NCBI GenBank assembly: GCA_051867975.1
Contig: JBJDZM010000010.1
Location: 1-64,000 of the forward strand
From: SVTX01 sp051867975
GTDB lineage: Bacteria; Bacillota; Clostridia; Oscillospirales; CAG-272
Direction: 5' to 3'
DNA: 64,000 nt
The notes beneath the pieces are model-generated. The model searched no databases and was not told the origin of the DNA. It saw only the letters and a list, made by a program, of their open reading frames with translations. The translations under genes were made by a program, and so were the position numbers. Each line of letters starts with the position of its first letter. Position 1 is the first letter of the stretch. Shown here one piece after another: positions 1 to 9,619 of this stretch.

Positions 1-64
1 GCGCTCTTTTTTATGCAAGGCGAAGCACGACTGTTAGTTATTTGTTTCAAACTTAACCTCTCTT

Positions 65-1594
65 CTATCTTTTTTTCTTAACTATATGTGCTATATTGGC
101 TTTTACAGATTTTTTATCTTCCTTATTGAAAATGATAATATAGTTAATAATGCAACTCAACAGTCCTACAATAACAGCATCAACAATAAGTAATAACCAA
201 TTAGTTGCAGGAATAATCGATTTAACAGAAATCGAAATCAGAATAATAAATGCGGCACATATAGCGTATTTAATTACATATTTCCAAAAATGCCATGGAT
301 TTACTTTAACTATTTTTGCAATATACGGAATTTTGAACAGCAAATCTTTTATAACCAACAAAACAGCGCTTGTACCTGCTACGGCATAAAGCCCCAGATT
401 TGTATATTTAAGCAGCGGAATCATCATCAATACATTTAATAACCCACAGCATAAAGTCGCAATTGCGGGCCACCTTAACTTGTTAACAGCCGCAAAAATA
501 TTATCAAACGCCTTAATGGGATACGAAGCCGCATCGGCAATTAATGTCAGTATGGCTAAAACAATAAGTAAATCTGCATTTTGTTCGGGAACCCATAATT
601 GAAAAAATTCTTTTCCTAAACCTATGAAACCGGCAACAGGAATTACACTGATAAAGCTGGTCAATTTTGCAGAAAAATCCATTGTTCCAATAAGAGCCTT
701 CGGATCGTTTCTGTTTGCATAATCAAGAACAAATTGCGGACCGAAAGCGGTTACAATTAGTGCAACACATGTATATAGTAAGCTTGGCATTATTTTTGCA
801 ATACTTAAAACACCTGCATCGTTAGCATTAATAAATATATTGGCTACCAGCAAATCAAGGCCTGTCATTAAAATACTGCTTAATTGACTTACAGAATTCC
901 AAACTCCTGACGCAAATAACGTACCAATGTGTTCTCTGCGAAAGTCATATCTACAAATTTTTAATTCGCTCATTATTCTCTTTTGAATAATAATGTTGAA
1001 AACTCCTTCAACAATATTTAACGAAATACCTGCAATACCAATATAGTAAACCCTTGCAGGAAAAAGCATAAACAGGACAATAAGAACAACGGCACGTACT
1101 ATTGTGCCTGCAATGCTTACAATTGATTTGAGATCCAAGCGGTTTTTACAAAATGTTGCCGATGCAAACACATTCGACAAAAGTGCAAAAACAGCTGATG
1201 CAAATGTAAGTGCAAACAATATTGTTATATCAGATGACAATTCTTCGGGAACATTTATAAGCTTTGTTAAAAAGCAAACAATAATTGTAAAAATCGCAGA
1301 ACACAAGACCGCAAGCATCAAGTTCATAAAGAAAATCGTAGAAAAAAATTCATTTGCTTTTTTTCTATTCCCCTGCTGCAGCTCGACTGTGATAAAACGG
1401 CTTCCCATTGAGTTAAAAGCTGTTGTTATAATCGTCACATAACTGACAAAATTACTCGCCATAGGCACAAACCCATAAGCTGCAACCCCGACAGTTCGAG
1501 TTAGGTATGGCGTCAGAAAAAAGTTTATTCCTGTGCTTACTAACATAGCAAGTGCGTTTGCAAATATGTTAAGAAAGATTTGCTTTTTTTTCAT
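65..1594 (-). CDS. wzx: Wzx-type polysaccharide flippase (MOP superfamily)
   Basis: A 509-residue, almost entirely hydrophobic protein with about 12-14 predicted membrane helices, starting with a short basic N-terminus and ending in a lysine-rich cytoplasmic tail. Length and layout match Wzx/RfbX flippases, which move undecaprenyl-diphosphate-linked repeat units across the cytoplasmic membrane for Wzy-dependent polymerisation. It is the last gene of the polysaccharide operon and starts one base after the stop of the upstream glycosyltransferase, so it is probably translationally coupled. Family assignment is firm; the substrate cannot be read from sequence. Confidence 0.9.
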   Translation of the reverse strand: MKKKQIFLNIFANALAMLVSTGINFFLTPYLTRTVGVAAYGFVPMASNFVSYVTIITTAFNSMGSRFITVELQQGNRKKANEFFSTIFFMNLMLAVLCSAIFTIIVCFLTKLINVPEELSSDITILFALTFASAVFALLSNVFASATFCKNRLDLKSIVSIAGTIVRAVVLIVLFMLFPARVYYIGIAGISLNIVEGVFNIIIQKRIMSELKICRYDFRREHIGTLFASGVWNSVSQLSSILMTGLDLLVANIFINANDAGVLSIAKIMPSLLYTCVALIVTAFGPQFVLDYANRNDPKALIGTMDFSAKLTSFISVIPVAGFIGLGKEFFQLWVPEQNADLLIVLAILTLIADAASYPIKAFDNIFAAVNKLRWPAIATLCCGLLNVLMMIPLLKYTNLGLYAVAGTSAVLLVIKDLLFKIPYIAKIVKVNPWHFWKYVIKYAICAAFIILISISVKSIIPATNWLLLIVDAVIVGLLSCIINYIIIFNKEDKKSVKANIAHIVKKKR

Positions 1595-1595
1595 A

Positions 1596-2600
1596 TTATT
1601 TCTTCATTCCTAATTTGCGAGGAATCTTTTTTAAAATTGCTTTAATTTCTCCCTTATCTGCAAAAATAATTCTACGAGCATACCCCTCAATCTTGGTAAA
1701 TGTATTCACTTTGAATTTTTTCTGAACCAAATCGTAATAATTCCAATCTTCAACAACATACTTCGGATGCTTAAGTGGAAATTCCATTGGAATAAGAGGT
1801 GCATTAAAAAACGCTCTTGTACGCTTTGCCAATTTATTTAAATTGTTAACTGCATGTGTGCTGTCCGCAGTGAGTCCGATATTTGTAATTAGATTAACAC
1901 TTGGAACTATAGCCATTTGTGAATTAAGTGCTGCCGCCATACCGCTTTGATATGTCCAAGAGCTCAGTCTTTTACCCGACTTTAGTATGTTGGCTTTTTC
2001 GGCACCTTCTTTGCGAACGTTACGGTAGAAGGGATATTTGCGTTCTACACATTTCATTGAGTAATCGTCAGTCAAAAATCCCATATTAAAATCCATCTGT
2101 TGCCAAGCACGTTTCCAGGTTGCCCAACCCCAGCAACATCCCGGTCCGAAAAAGTAACTATTCGGAGTCTCATCATAATGTATCAGGTGATTCATTGCGT
2201 TAATCATATAAATACGATTATCTTCTTTATACTTTTCCAATAATTCTGCACAAAACGGGAAAAAATCTTGTGACGGCACACAGTCATCCTCTAAAATAAT
2301 AAGCCGGTCCACATATTCAAATGCCCAGGAAATACCTGAATACATTCTCATTCCGCAGCCTAAATTCTCTTGTGAGTAGTTCGTGTGCACCTCGCAATCC
2401 CAGTCAATATCTTCTGCTATTTTCTGACAGGCAGCAATGTTTTTTTCATCATTCAAATTACCGTCTCTTGCACCATCACAGGCCAAAAACAATTTTGATG
2501 GTCTTGCCTGCTTTACTGCCTCAAAAACGAACTTGAAGGTGTCGGGCCTGTTAAAAAAATTCAGATATACCGCAACATCAACTTTATATGGTTTTTTCAT
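1596..2600 (-). CDS. HlpA-like glycosyltransferase (GT-A fold)
   Basis: A 334-residue soluble protein. An N-terminal nucleotide-sugar region leads to an acidic LEDD motif at residues 103-106, the likely metal/nucleotide-sugar site. The signature WGWATWKRAW at residues 157-166 is typical of the so-called hemolytic-protein-HlpA-like glycosyltransferases common in capsule clusters. It probably adds one sugar of the repeat unit on the cytoplasmic face of the membrane. It lies between the frame-broken acetyltransferase and wzx in the same operon. Donor and acceptor are unknown. Confidence 0.8.
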   Translation of the reverse strand: MKKPYKVDVAVYLNFFNRPDTFKFVFEAVKQARPSKLFLACDGARDGNLNDEKNIAACQKIAEDIDWDCEVHTNYSQENLGCGMRMYSGISWAFEYVDRLIILEDDCVPSQDFFPFCAELLEKYKEDNRIYMINAMNHLIHYDETPNSYFFGPGCCWGWATWKRAWQQMDFNMGFLTDDYSMKCVERKYPFYRNVRKEGAEKANILKSGKRLSSWTYQSGMAAALNSQMAIVPSVNLITNIGLTADSTHAVNNLNKLAKRTRAFFNAPLIPMEFPLKHPKYVVEDWNYYDLVQKKFKVNTFTKIEGYARRIIFADKGEIKAILKKIPRKLGMKK

Positions 2601-2666
2601 TGTTCCCTAAACTCCTTTACATAAGCTTCAACATAAATACTGCTTATTTTAAATCGATTTCTCAAT

Positions 2667-3214
2667 TCACGTTCTCATTTTAATTTTTTTGCATGGGACT
2701 CCCACAACTACGGAATTAGCTTCAACAACATTCTTCACTAACGATTTGGCTCCAACAACCGCTCCGTCACAAATATGACTCCCTTTTAATACTGTAACAT
2801 TAGCCGCCAACCAACAATCGCTTCCGATTATTACTTTTTCAACAGCGTTTTCCTGTTGACATATCAATTTATCTGTTCCAATACCATGGTCCGTATCAAT
2901 AATATAGCCCTGTGCAGCTATCATAGTATTACTGCCTATGTTTCCCCCCCCCCCCCCGATTTTGAGGCATATATTATCGTCCCGTTTCCAATATCAACAT
3001 TATCTCCTATCTCAATCAAACCGTCTCCGAAAAACATAACATCCGGATAAATGGTGACATTATGACCAAGCTTAATGTTGCTATTAATAAGCGTGACCTT
3101 TCCGACAAGAGAAAAATCCGAGTGCTCACATTTAATTTTCTTTTTAAATATGTATTTTCTGTATTCAGACTGTGTTTTTCTTAAAACTCGATCGAACAAT
3201 AAAACCAAATTCAT
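2667..3214 (-). pseudogene. Hexapeptide-repeat acetyltransferase, phase-off by a G14 tract
   Basis: Two adjacent reading frames together make one left-handed beta-helix acetyltransferase. The first part starts at the ATG at 3214, behind a GGAGG site, and reads through hexapeptide turns (IGDNVDIGNGTIIYASK) into a run of 14 G on the coding strand (plus-strand C at 2944-2957). There it falls out of frame and meets TAG at 2936-2938. In the other frame the helix resumes as GNIGSNTMIAAQGYI and runs to a normal stop at 2667, ending in the typical VGVPCKKIK. A tract of 12 or 15 G would restore one protein of about 180 residues. Such enzymes O-acetylate sugars. The gene is either phase-variable, a true pseudogene, or a homopolymer sequencing error. 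Confidence 0.85.
2944..2957. repeat. 14-bp poly-G:C homopolymer tract inside a coding region
   Basis: Fourteen consecutive C on the plus strand (G on the coding strand) sit within the acetyltransferase gene at 2667-3214. The tract length leaves the downstream half of the gene out of frame. Tracts this long are classic slipped-strand contingency sites. Confidence 0.97.
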
Positions 3215-3216
3215 TA

Positions 3217-4359
3217 TTAAACCTCCAACAAACAATTTAACTCTTTTTGAAATTTCTGATCCAATTCTGATATTACTTTTCTTCCGTTATATTCATCGTT
3301 TATATTAACGCTTTTTATTGCATCAGCTATCTTTTCAGGAGTTTGTTCATCGTAATAATACATATATTCACCGATTGCCGATGTCTCTATAGCCGAAATA
3401 CGGATACTGACCACACGAAGACCATTCGCCATATAAGACAGTATCTTACTTGGAAAGGATGTTGCATTAAAAGCCGCATCCGGATTCTGAGTGCTCAGGC
3501 CAATGTCACAGCTTTGGATGAACCGGATATACTCTTCGCCGGAGAGCAGCCCATCGTAGGTAACCCTGGCTTTGGCTTGAAATGCAATTCTAGCAACCAA
3601 ATCCTTCATTTCTTGAACATCCTGTTCAGAACCAAATCCTAAAATGTGAATATGATAGTTTTCAGGCAAGTGGGCGGCGGCGGCGGCGGCTACAGCCCCT
3701 CCTTTTCGGGGGTCAAGTGTACCTGCGTAAACAACATGCACAATATCGGCTTTTTCTTCATGCAAGTTGTCGCTAAAGGTCCTGCATTTTCTATCCGGTT
3801 CAACCTGATAGGTTCCGTGTATGATCACAGAGGGCTTCCCATCTGTGTTGATACAATCATCCAACAAACGTGTAGGAAATATGTACGCATCTGCGGATTT
3901 TAAACGCTTGACCTCCTTTTTCCTTAATCGTTCATTTCCAATAACATCCGCAAAAATCTCTTCAACTTCAAAAATCAATTTAAACTTTTTAACTTTATGA
4001 GCGAAATTTATCTGATTTAAATAACCGAGAGAATGATAAACAATAACAGTTTCGTCCTTGCAAACATTTTTAAAAATCCATAATAATAATTTTAGTTTAT
4101 CAAAAAACCTTGATACAACCCTAACAACACGTTTTTTGTGGGACTTCAAATGAAAGTATTTTACCGAAACACCGTCACGCAGTTGAATACATTCACTCTT
4201 TTGAGATCCGTCGAGTTTTGATGAGAATGATATGATTTCCGCAGAACCTGCTACATTGGCTATAACATCGGCAATGTAATCCATTTTATTGACCGCTGCT
4301 AAAGTACAATTCGCTTTATCCAGTCTTCTGCTGTCCGCATAATATCCAAAATATTTCAT
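3217..4359 (-). CDS. GT4-family glycosyltransferase
   Basis: A 380-residue GT-B protein. The C-terminal half carries the donor-site region VVYAGTLDPRKGG, a (V/I)xYDGLLSGEEY segment and a glycan-transferase loop near SFPSKILSYMANGLRVV, all typical of group 1 glycosyltransferases. It is probably peripheral to the membrane and adds one sugar to the lipid-linked repeat unit. It contains a poly-alanine run encoded by six GCC codons (plus 3673-3690). The downstream acetyltransferase starts at 3214, two bases after this gene ends, with its GGAGG site inside the end of this gene, so the pair is coupled. Confidence 0.8.
   Translation of the reverse strand: MKYFGYYADSRRLDKANCTLAAVNKMDYIADVIANVAGSAEIISFSSKLDGSQKSECIQLRDGVSVKYFHLKSHKKRVVRVVSRFFDKLKLLLWIFKNVCKDETVIVYHSLGYLNQINFAHKVKKFKLIFEVEEIFADVIGNERLRKKEVKRLKSADAYIFPTRLLDDCINTDGKPSVIIHGTYQVEPDRKCRTFSDNLHEEKADIVHVVYAGTLDPRKGGAVAAAAAAHLPENYHIHILGFGSEQDVQEMKDLVARIAFQAKARVTYDGLLSGEEYIRFIQSCDIGLSTQNPDAAFNATSFPSKILSYMANGLRVVSIRISAIETSAIGEYMYYYDEQTPEKIADAIKSVNINDEYNGRKVISELDQKFQKELNCLLEV
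3673..3690. repeat. (GGC)6 trinucleotide repeat coding for six alanines
   Basis: Six GGC units on the plus strand encode Ala6 in the glycosyltransferase at 3217-4359. Length changes would keep frame. Confidence 0.9.
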
Positions 4360-4369
4360 ACCTAACCTC

Positions 4370-5464
4370 TTACATAAAAAAGAATGAATACTGCGGCCCT
4401 TGAAGGAGCAACAATAGTATCATAGTACCGCTAATGATTAGTAAAAATTGATTTTGGCTTTTTTCGTCAAACGGTAATGCCAAATCCGGGATAAGGAACA
4501 ACAGAAAAATCGAATAATACTGAACTACTCGCATCGTCGATGGGTTAATCAAAAGCAGCGAGGAAAAGAAAGCGGCTATCATAAGCGCATTTACCGACAT
4601 ATTAAGCAACGGATTATCCGATAATGCTATCCTATCCCAAAATGCAAAGACATAAATTGCCATTGCAAGCAACAAAAACATAAACGTTCCGGCAGCGGCA
4701 CCTTCATATTGCTGATAACTTTCGTATCCTACAATCGACTGCAGAAAACTCAATAATTGATTGCGGAAAACAAACGAACCTGCAATTGCAATTAAATATC
4801 CGAGAAGTTTTACCCGTGTAATCTTAATTCGGGACATCCAGTAAAACGGAATCAAGCAAATTACAGACGCATGGATTGTATAACCCACCGCCATAAGCAG
4901 TAAAAACGGTATTAGTTTTCGGCGTTTTATTAACTCCAAACCGCCCCAAACCACAATAGCGGTTGCAATTGTTTGCCTGTGTCCCGTTATTGCAAAAAAC
5001 GAGTAGAATAATGTTGAATATACTATCCAAGAAACGCATGCATTTTTAGAATACTTATAAATGAAAAATGCCATCGGTACTGTGAAAACAACCGCAATAA
5101 ATATCAGCCAAACCGTATAATACGGAGTGATGTCTCTGAAAAATTTTTCAATAATTGAAAATCCTATGTCCTTGTATCCAATATCGGGAAAGAGAAAGTA
5201 TTTTTCAATAAATCTATTCCAAAGTATATTCCAAGACGTGCCTTCGGAGTTTAAAAAAGAAATCCTGTAGGCATCTGTATCGGCACCAATCGAATATGCT
5301 CGCAAGCCGGATAACAGTATCCAGTTAACAGCACCGACTGTACACGTCCACATTGCCCTTTTTCGTTCGAGTTGTTCTTCGCTTAAACCACACCTTATTG
5401 CCCCGGATGTTGGCAACATCCAAGCGAGAACAATTAAAAATATATTTAAAACATACCAAATCAT
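4370..5464 (-). CDS. EpsG/Wzy-like polysaccharide polymerase
   Basis: A 364-residue polytopic membrane protein with about 10-11 helices. It carries an EpsG-like pattern: an N-terminal helix, then a region with RAYSIGADTDAYR (charged loop, around residues 58-70), then RQTIATAIVVWGGLELIKRRK before a run of helices. EpsG-family proteins are the Wzy-type polymerases of Gram-positive exopolysaccharide clusters and join flipped repeat units at the outer face of the membrane. With Wzx at 65-1594 it completes a Wzx/Wzy pathway. No other polymerase is in this operon, although an O-antigen-ligase-like protein lies at 43611-45068. Confidence 0.8.
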   Translation of the reverse strand: MIWYVLNIFLIVLAWMLPTSGAIRCGLSEEQLERKRAMWTCTVGAVNWILLSGLRAYSIGADTDAYRISFLNSEGTSWNILWNRFIEKYFLFPDIGYKDIGFSIIEKFFRDITPYYTVWLIFIAVVFTVPMAFFIYKYSKNACVSWIVYSTLFYSFFAITGHRQTIATAIVVWGGLELIKRRKLIPFLLLMAVGYTIHASVICLIPFYWMSRIKITRVKLLGYLIAIAGSFVFRNQLLSFLQSIVGYESYQQYEGAAAGTFMFLLLAMAIYVFAFWDRIALSDNPLLNMSVNALMIAAFFSSLLLINPSTMRVVQYYSIFLLFLIPDLALPFDEKSQNQFLLIISGTMILLLLLQGPQYSFFFM

Positions 5465-5564
5465 TTTTTATCTCACCACATATAGCTTCATTCAAGCAAT
5501 TTTTTATATGTGACCACCGTCTCATTAATTAAAGCCATTTTAGAAGAAAGGGTAGTAAACAATA

Positions 5565-6149
5565 TTATCGCCTCGGATACTCTTCACTTGCCTTTATTAA
5601 GTATGGAGAGGAGTCATTTGAACTGATTTTTTTTGCCGGCACACCGCCTACAGTAATTCCCTCTTCAAGAATACTTTTCACAACAACCGCTCCTGCACCG
5701 ATTACAACATTATCGGCAATCTCAACATCGCCGATGATTTTCGCCCCTGATGCAATATATACATTATTACCGATGCGAGGAACATTCGGTGACGTCGCGT
5801 TTGCACCTATAGTAACACCCTCATGAATCCTGCAATTATCACCGATTATGGCGTTTCCGTTAACAACGGTACAACCGTAATGTACTATGGCTAAGCCCGG
5901 TCCAAAAGAATTATATCCTATAGAAAATCCCAATTTTTGTCCTAATCTCAAGAATCTGAAATTATAAAACTTACTTAAAGCTTTTCCTATTAAATCATTT
6001 CTGCAATTTGCAAGATATGCACATTTTCTCATTAATATTTGATATTTCCATATAATATCAACTACAAGTCTTGGCTTTTTGTAGTTTTTATCCAAAGCAA
6101 TACGGTCACATTCAAGATAATACAGCAAATCTTCTTTGGATTGAATCAT
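5565..6149 (-). CDS. Serine O-acetyltransferase-like hexapeptide transferase
   Basis: A 194-residue protein with a helical N-terminal region and a left-handed beta-helix: AIVHYGCTVVNGNAIIGDNC, then HEGVTIGANA and ADNVVIGAGAVVVKS. This is the architecture of CysE-like serine acetyltransferases shortened for sugar O-acetylation in capsule clusters. The motif IVHYGCTVVN supplies a catalytic-type His. It lies between a glycosyltransferase and the polymerase, so acetylation of the repeat unit is more likely than cysteine synthesis. This second acetyltransferase is intact, unlike the one at 2667-3214. Confidence 0.8.
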   Translation of the reverse strand: MIQSKEDLLYYLECDRIALDKNYKKPRLVVDIIWKYQILMRKCAYLANCRNDLIGKALSKFYNFRFLRLGQKLGFSIGYNSFGPGLAIVHYGCTVVNGNAIIGDNCRIHEGVTIGANATSPNVPRIGNNVYIASGAKIIGDVEIADNVVIGAGAVVVKSILEEGITVGGVPAKKISSNDSSPYLIKASEEYPRR

Positions 6150-6152
6150 TCT

Positions 6153-7343
6153 CTATTCCTCCGTAATTTTTTTATATACATTATAGTATTTTTCAATATT
6201 TTTTTTATCATCAAACATCTGATGGGAAAATTCTACGCATTTTTCACTATATTTCCCTTTGCCGTTTTCCTTTATGATGCGGATATTCCGTATTACAGCA
6301 TCAATATCCCCATCGGGACAAATATATCCGCAACCTTCCCCAACCAATTCCGGAGAGGCTGTATTATTGAATACAACTACAGGCGTTCCGCAGCTAAGCG
6401 CTTCTGCTGTGACTAAGCCGAACGTTTCTTGTTTTGAAAGTGTAACAAAAACATCTGCTTGAGAGTACAATTCAGCAAGCTTTTCCCTGTTTTCTGTCCT
6501 TGGTATTAAACGTATTTGTTCAGGTAGTTCTATACTACATTTCCCTACTAATACAATCTCTTCGTCATGTTCCAATCTTTTGGCTATCTCAATGAAGCCG
6601 TAAATCCCTTTACTTTCACTCCAACTCTCTGACACACCCATAATAACGAACTTTTTATCATGCTCATTGTTTTTAATACTGTCTATGGGATGAAAAACGT
6701 CAAAGTCAACCCAATTATAAATATAATCAATTAGCTTTGCATTCTTCAAAATTGATTTTTCGGCTTCATTTGCAATCCATTTAGAAACACCTATTATTGC
6801 AAGATTGTCAATTATATCAAAGTATTTCTTTTTATCTGCTAATGCCTTTTTACTCGTATCAAAAAGTAAACTTCTGTTATACTGTTTCATTGCAGGGCAT
6901 TTACCACAGGCATCTTGCCAACGGAAACATCCAATGTCTGTATAATACGCACAGTGCCCTGTAAAGAAAAAACAATCATGAAGGGTTACGCAAACGGCAA
7001 TCTTATGCTTTGCCAAAAAGGATAAAATCATCCTGATATTAATGTTATTAGCATGCAAATTATGTATATGGACAGCATCCGGTGAGAAGTCGGAAATATA
7101 ATCAATAATTTTCTTTGTCTGCCGTCTTGACCAATATCCTTGAAGTCCTGTTAGGCGAGATAATAACGCATGCAACTTTTGATCAAAGAGTGTGCCTATC
7201 TTAACAGCACCCTCTTCATCAGTTTGACCTGATGTATAGATAAATCTGCTCTCTGCATTATTTTCATTAGCTTTCTTATGTATCGCTAACGCAAGCCTTC
7301 CCGTACTTCCGTTAGGTACAGCATTAATCTGAAGAACTCTCAT
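6153..7343 (-). CDS. GT4-family glycosyltransferase
   Basis: A 396-residue GT-B enzyme starting MRVLQINAVPNGSTGRLA, a form common in capsule GT4 enzymes. A cysteine-containing segment (TGHCAYYTDIGCFRW, then CGKCPAM) is typical of a subset of WcaC/EpsF-like enzymes. The C-terminal half has VSESWSESKG, PRTENREKL and the donor-site run LSKQETFGLVTAEALSCGTP with the EX7E-type glutamates. It overlaps the upstream glycosyltransferase gene by 20 bases, supporting co-translation. Donor and linkage are unknown. Confidence 0.87.
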   Translation of the reverse strand: MRVLQINAVPNGSTGRLALAIHKKANENNAESRFIYTSGQTDEEGAVKIGTLFDQKLHALLSRLTGLQGYWSRRQTKKIIDYISDFSPDAVHIHNLHANNINIRMILSFLAKHKIAVCVTLHDCFFFTGHCAYYTDIGCFRWQDACGKCPAMKQYNRSLLFDTSKKALADKKKYFDIIDNLAIIGVSKWIANEAEKSILKNAKLIDYIYNWVDFDVFHPIDSIKNNEHDKKFVIMGVSESWSESKGIYGFIEIAKRLEHDEEIVLVGKCSIELPEQIRLIPRTENREKLAELYSQADVFVTLSKQETFGLVTAEALSCGTPVVVFNNTASPELVGEGCGYICPDGDIDAVIRNIRIIKENGKGKYSEKCVEFSHQMFDDKKNIEKYYNVYKKITEE

Positions 7344-8619
7344 TTGCTATCCTTTCAAAATCCGTAAGGATTGTAGTAGAAATTCGTTGCTTGTTATGAT
7401 TATTTGCACAACACCGTTTTGCTTTGTGGGCATAATCTAAAATGATTTTATTATCATTTTTTATTTTTTCCAATAGACTGTAAATTTCCGCCTTGTTGCT
7501 CACACACAAAGCCGCATCATTTTCTTTAAGATAAACTAAACCGCCCTGTTTTTCATCACAAACAGCCATAACGGCACATCCGCTTGAAAGACAGTCTACA
7601 ATTTTGGTTGAAAAAGACATACGAACCGCCAGTCGGTTCTTTAAATCAAACGATTCCGTGTGCAACGCTATATCACTGTTATGGTAAATATTTTTAAGTT
7701 CCTCTTGCGAAACGGGAGAATGAACAAATGAGTTTACCCCGTCGTTTAACCCATATGCTTTTTTTGGCAATTCGTTAGCCGTATAAATATCCAGCCGGAA
7801 ATTCACACCGTTTGCATTTATTTTTTTAATAGCATTGGCAACTTCCAAAAGTGTTTTCCAGCGGTTTAAATATATCCCGCCGGCATACACAAGCCGAATG
7901 GGATTACCGACGGTTTCTTTTGCGGGAATATCCCCATACGAAACCGACTTGAGCAGTATTTTCATATTTGCCCCGAAATCCCTTTCACATTGCTGTTTTT
8001 GGGTTTCGGTCATAGTATATACAAGCGAATAATAAGGGAAAGTTTTTCTTAACTGACGGCGTACCGCAAAACGGTTTATCCAGTAAAACGGGGATAAACT
8101 AAACTGTTTTAATGTATAGGAATCGTCCGAAATATAAGAAATCACTTTTTTGCCTGTAAGTTTTGCAATATAGCGTGTCAATCGTAACATAAAGGTATTA
8201 CCGTAGCACGGCGCAAAAATTATATCAGGCGAAAAATCTTTTACAAAATCATTTAAACCTTTATTTTTCCAGTTTGAAAGGTTCCAAATAATGCTTTGTA
8301 CGGTATAAAATACTCTTAACCTGTGACTGCGAAAAAAATGATAAAACTTTTTATTCGGTTTTTCCAGTTTGCTTTCTTGTTTTTGTTCGTCTTCTTCCAG
8401 TTCGAACGCTTTGCCTATGGGTTTGTGTTTCAAAAAATTATGTATGACCATTGAATCGGTCATTTGATAATACTTTTTACACAAATGATTATCGGGTATT
8501 CCGGGGTTGCAATATATTTGCGCTAATTCAAAATTTGTATCGCTGAACATATTGGATAAAACGTTTCCGCCGTTTGTTCCATCCTGCCATACTTCAGCAG
8601 AAATTATCAATACTTTCAT
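7324..8619 (-). CDS. Glycosyltransferase (GT-B, group 1-like)
   Basis: A 431-residue protein that opens with a Rossmann-type strand (MKVLIISAEVWQDGTNGG). It ends with a GT-B donor domain: LVYAGGIYLNRWKTL, then HSPVSQEELKNIYHNSDIALH and SFSTKIVDCLSSGCAVMAV. It lacks the clean EX7E of classical GT4, so it is best called GT4-like. It overlaps the next gene of the operon and follows a GT2 enzyme by 10 bases. Probably one sugar-transfer step of the repeat unit; specificity unknown. Confidence 0.75.
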   Translation of the reverse strand: MKVLIISAEVWQDGTNGGNVLSNMFSDTNFELAQIYCNPGIPDNHLCKKYYQMTDSMVIHNFLKHKPIGKAFELEEDEQKQESKLEKPNKKFYHFFRSHRLRVFYTVQSIIWNLSNWKNKGLNDFVKDFSPDIIFAPCYGNTFMLRLTRYIAKLTGKKVISYISDDSYTLKQFSLSPFYWINRFAVRRQLRKTFPYYSLVYTMTETQKQQCERDFGANMKILLKSVSYGDIPAKETVGNPIRLVYAGGIYLNRWKTLLEVANAIKKINANGVNFRLDIYTANELPKKAYGLNDGVNSFVHSPVSQEELKNIYHNSDIALHTESFDLKNRLAVRMSFSTKIVDCLSSGCAVMAVCDEKQGGLVYLKENDAALCVSNKAEIYSLLEKIKNDNKIILDYAHKAKRCCANNHNKQRISTTILTDFERIANESSSD

Positions 8620-8629
8620 AACAATCTCT

Positions 8630-9613
8630 CTATTTACGTCTTTTACAGGTTAAATAAATCTTTAGCAGACATAATGTCAGATTAAATCCTAAACACCTAT
8701 ACAGTTTAGATATTCTTTTTTGTTTTGGATTAAGATTATACTCGAAAAGGAATGAATAGTTTTTTGCAATATTCGTCAATTTCTTTTTGAGTTTAATACT
8801 TTTTAAACAACAAATATATGCGCATACAATCGAATATTGGTAAGAGACATAATTCAAAAAAACTTTTTGTGCCTCGTTATCTTTTTCCATTCCATCACAG
8901 TATTCACAAATAATATTTAGATACTGTTCGATGTGTTCGGATGTTACTATATTTGTAATTGAACCCGTACGACCCTGGCGATACATATAAAAATGGTAGT
9001 TTAAATACAAATATTTAGGCAATAAGCAACTCAGTCTGAAAATCCATTCAATATCTTCACTTTTTATGTTTTCCTTAAACTTAAGATTGTTTTCAAGCAG
9101 ATATTTCCGTTCGAGCACTTTCGTGCATACACTACCAATAATAAGATCTTTTTTTATCAAAGTTATCAGTTCGCTTGTTGAACCCTCCTCATATTTCATT
9201 GAGGGAAACTGAAAATGGTCTTCCCTTTCCTTACCGTCCGGATAAACGAGAGTCGCTGCACATACAACTACTTGTACCCATGGGTTTTTACTGATCTCAG
9301 AGAATAGCGTTTGCAATACATTTGAATCTTTCCAATAATCATCGCCGTCTAAAAAGAGTAAATATTTCCCATTCGCCTTATCAATTCCGGCATTTCTTGC
9401 AGAAGATAACCCGCCGTTTTTCTTGTGTATGACAGATATTCTCGAATCTACCGCCGCATATGCATCGCATATTTCAGGGCACTTGTCCGGTGAGCCATCG
9501 TCCACAAGAATAATCTCAATATCTCGAAATGTCTGATTCACAACACTGTCAACACATTCCCTTAAATAGTTTTCAACCTTGTATACCGGTATTATTACAC
9601 TAAAAAACGCCAT
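8630..9613 (-). CDS. GT2-family glycosyltransferase
   Basis: A 327-residue GT-A enzyme. It has the N-terminal SVIIPVYKVENYLRECVDSV signature, the nucleotide-binding DDGSPDKC (Asp38-Asp39) and the metal-binding DGDD at residues 89-92 within KYLLFLDGDDYW. This is the standard capsule/EpsJ-like GT2 layout; the C-terminal basic region may hold it at the membrane. It lies between two GT-B enzymes in the operon with spacings of 6 and 10 bases. Confidence 0.92.
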   Translation of the reverse strand: MAFFSVIIPVYKVENYLRECVDSVVNQTFRDIEIILVDDGSPDKCPEICDAYAAVDSRISVIHKKNGGLSSARNAGIDKANGKYLLFLDGDDYWKDSNVLQTLFSEISKNPWVQVVVCAATLVYPDGKEREDHFQFPSMKYEEGSTSELITLIKKDLIIGSVCTKVLERKYLLENNLKFKENIKSEDIEWIFRLSCLLPKYLYLNYHFYMYRQGRTGSITNIVTSEHIEQYLNIICEYCDGMEKDNEAQKVFLNYVSYQYSIVCAYICCLKSIKLKKKLTNIAKNYSFLFEYNLNPKQKRISKLYRCLGFNLTLCLLKIYLTCKRRK

Positions 9614-9619
9614 GCTATT

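Noticed and set aside
3217..4359. A frame break in the glycosyltransferase at the GGC repeat
   Set aside because: Frame is continuous through the repeat, and motifs on both sides are in register.
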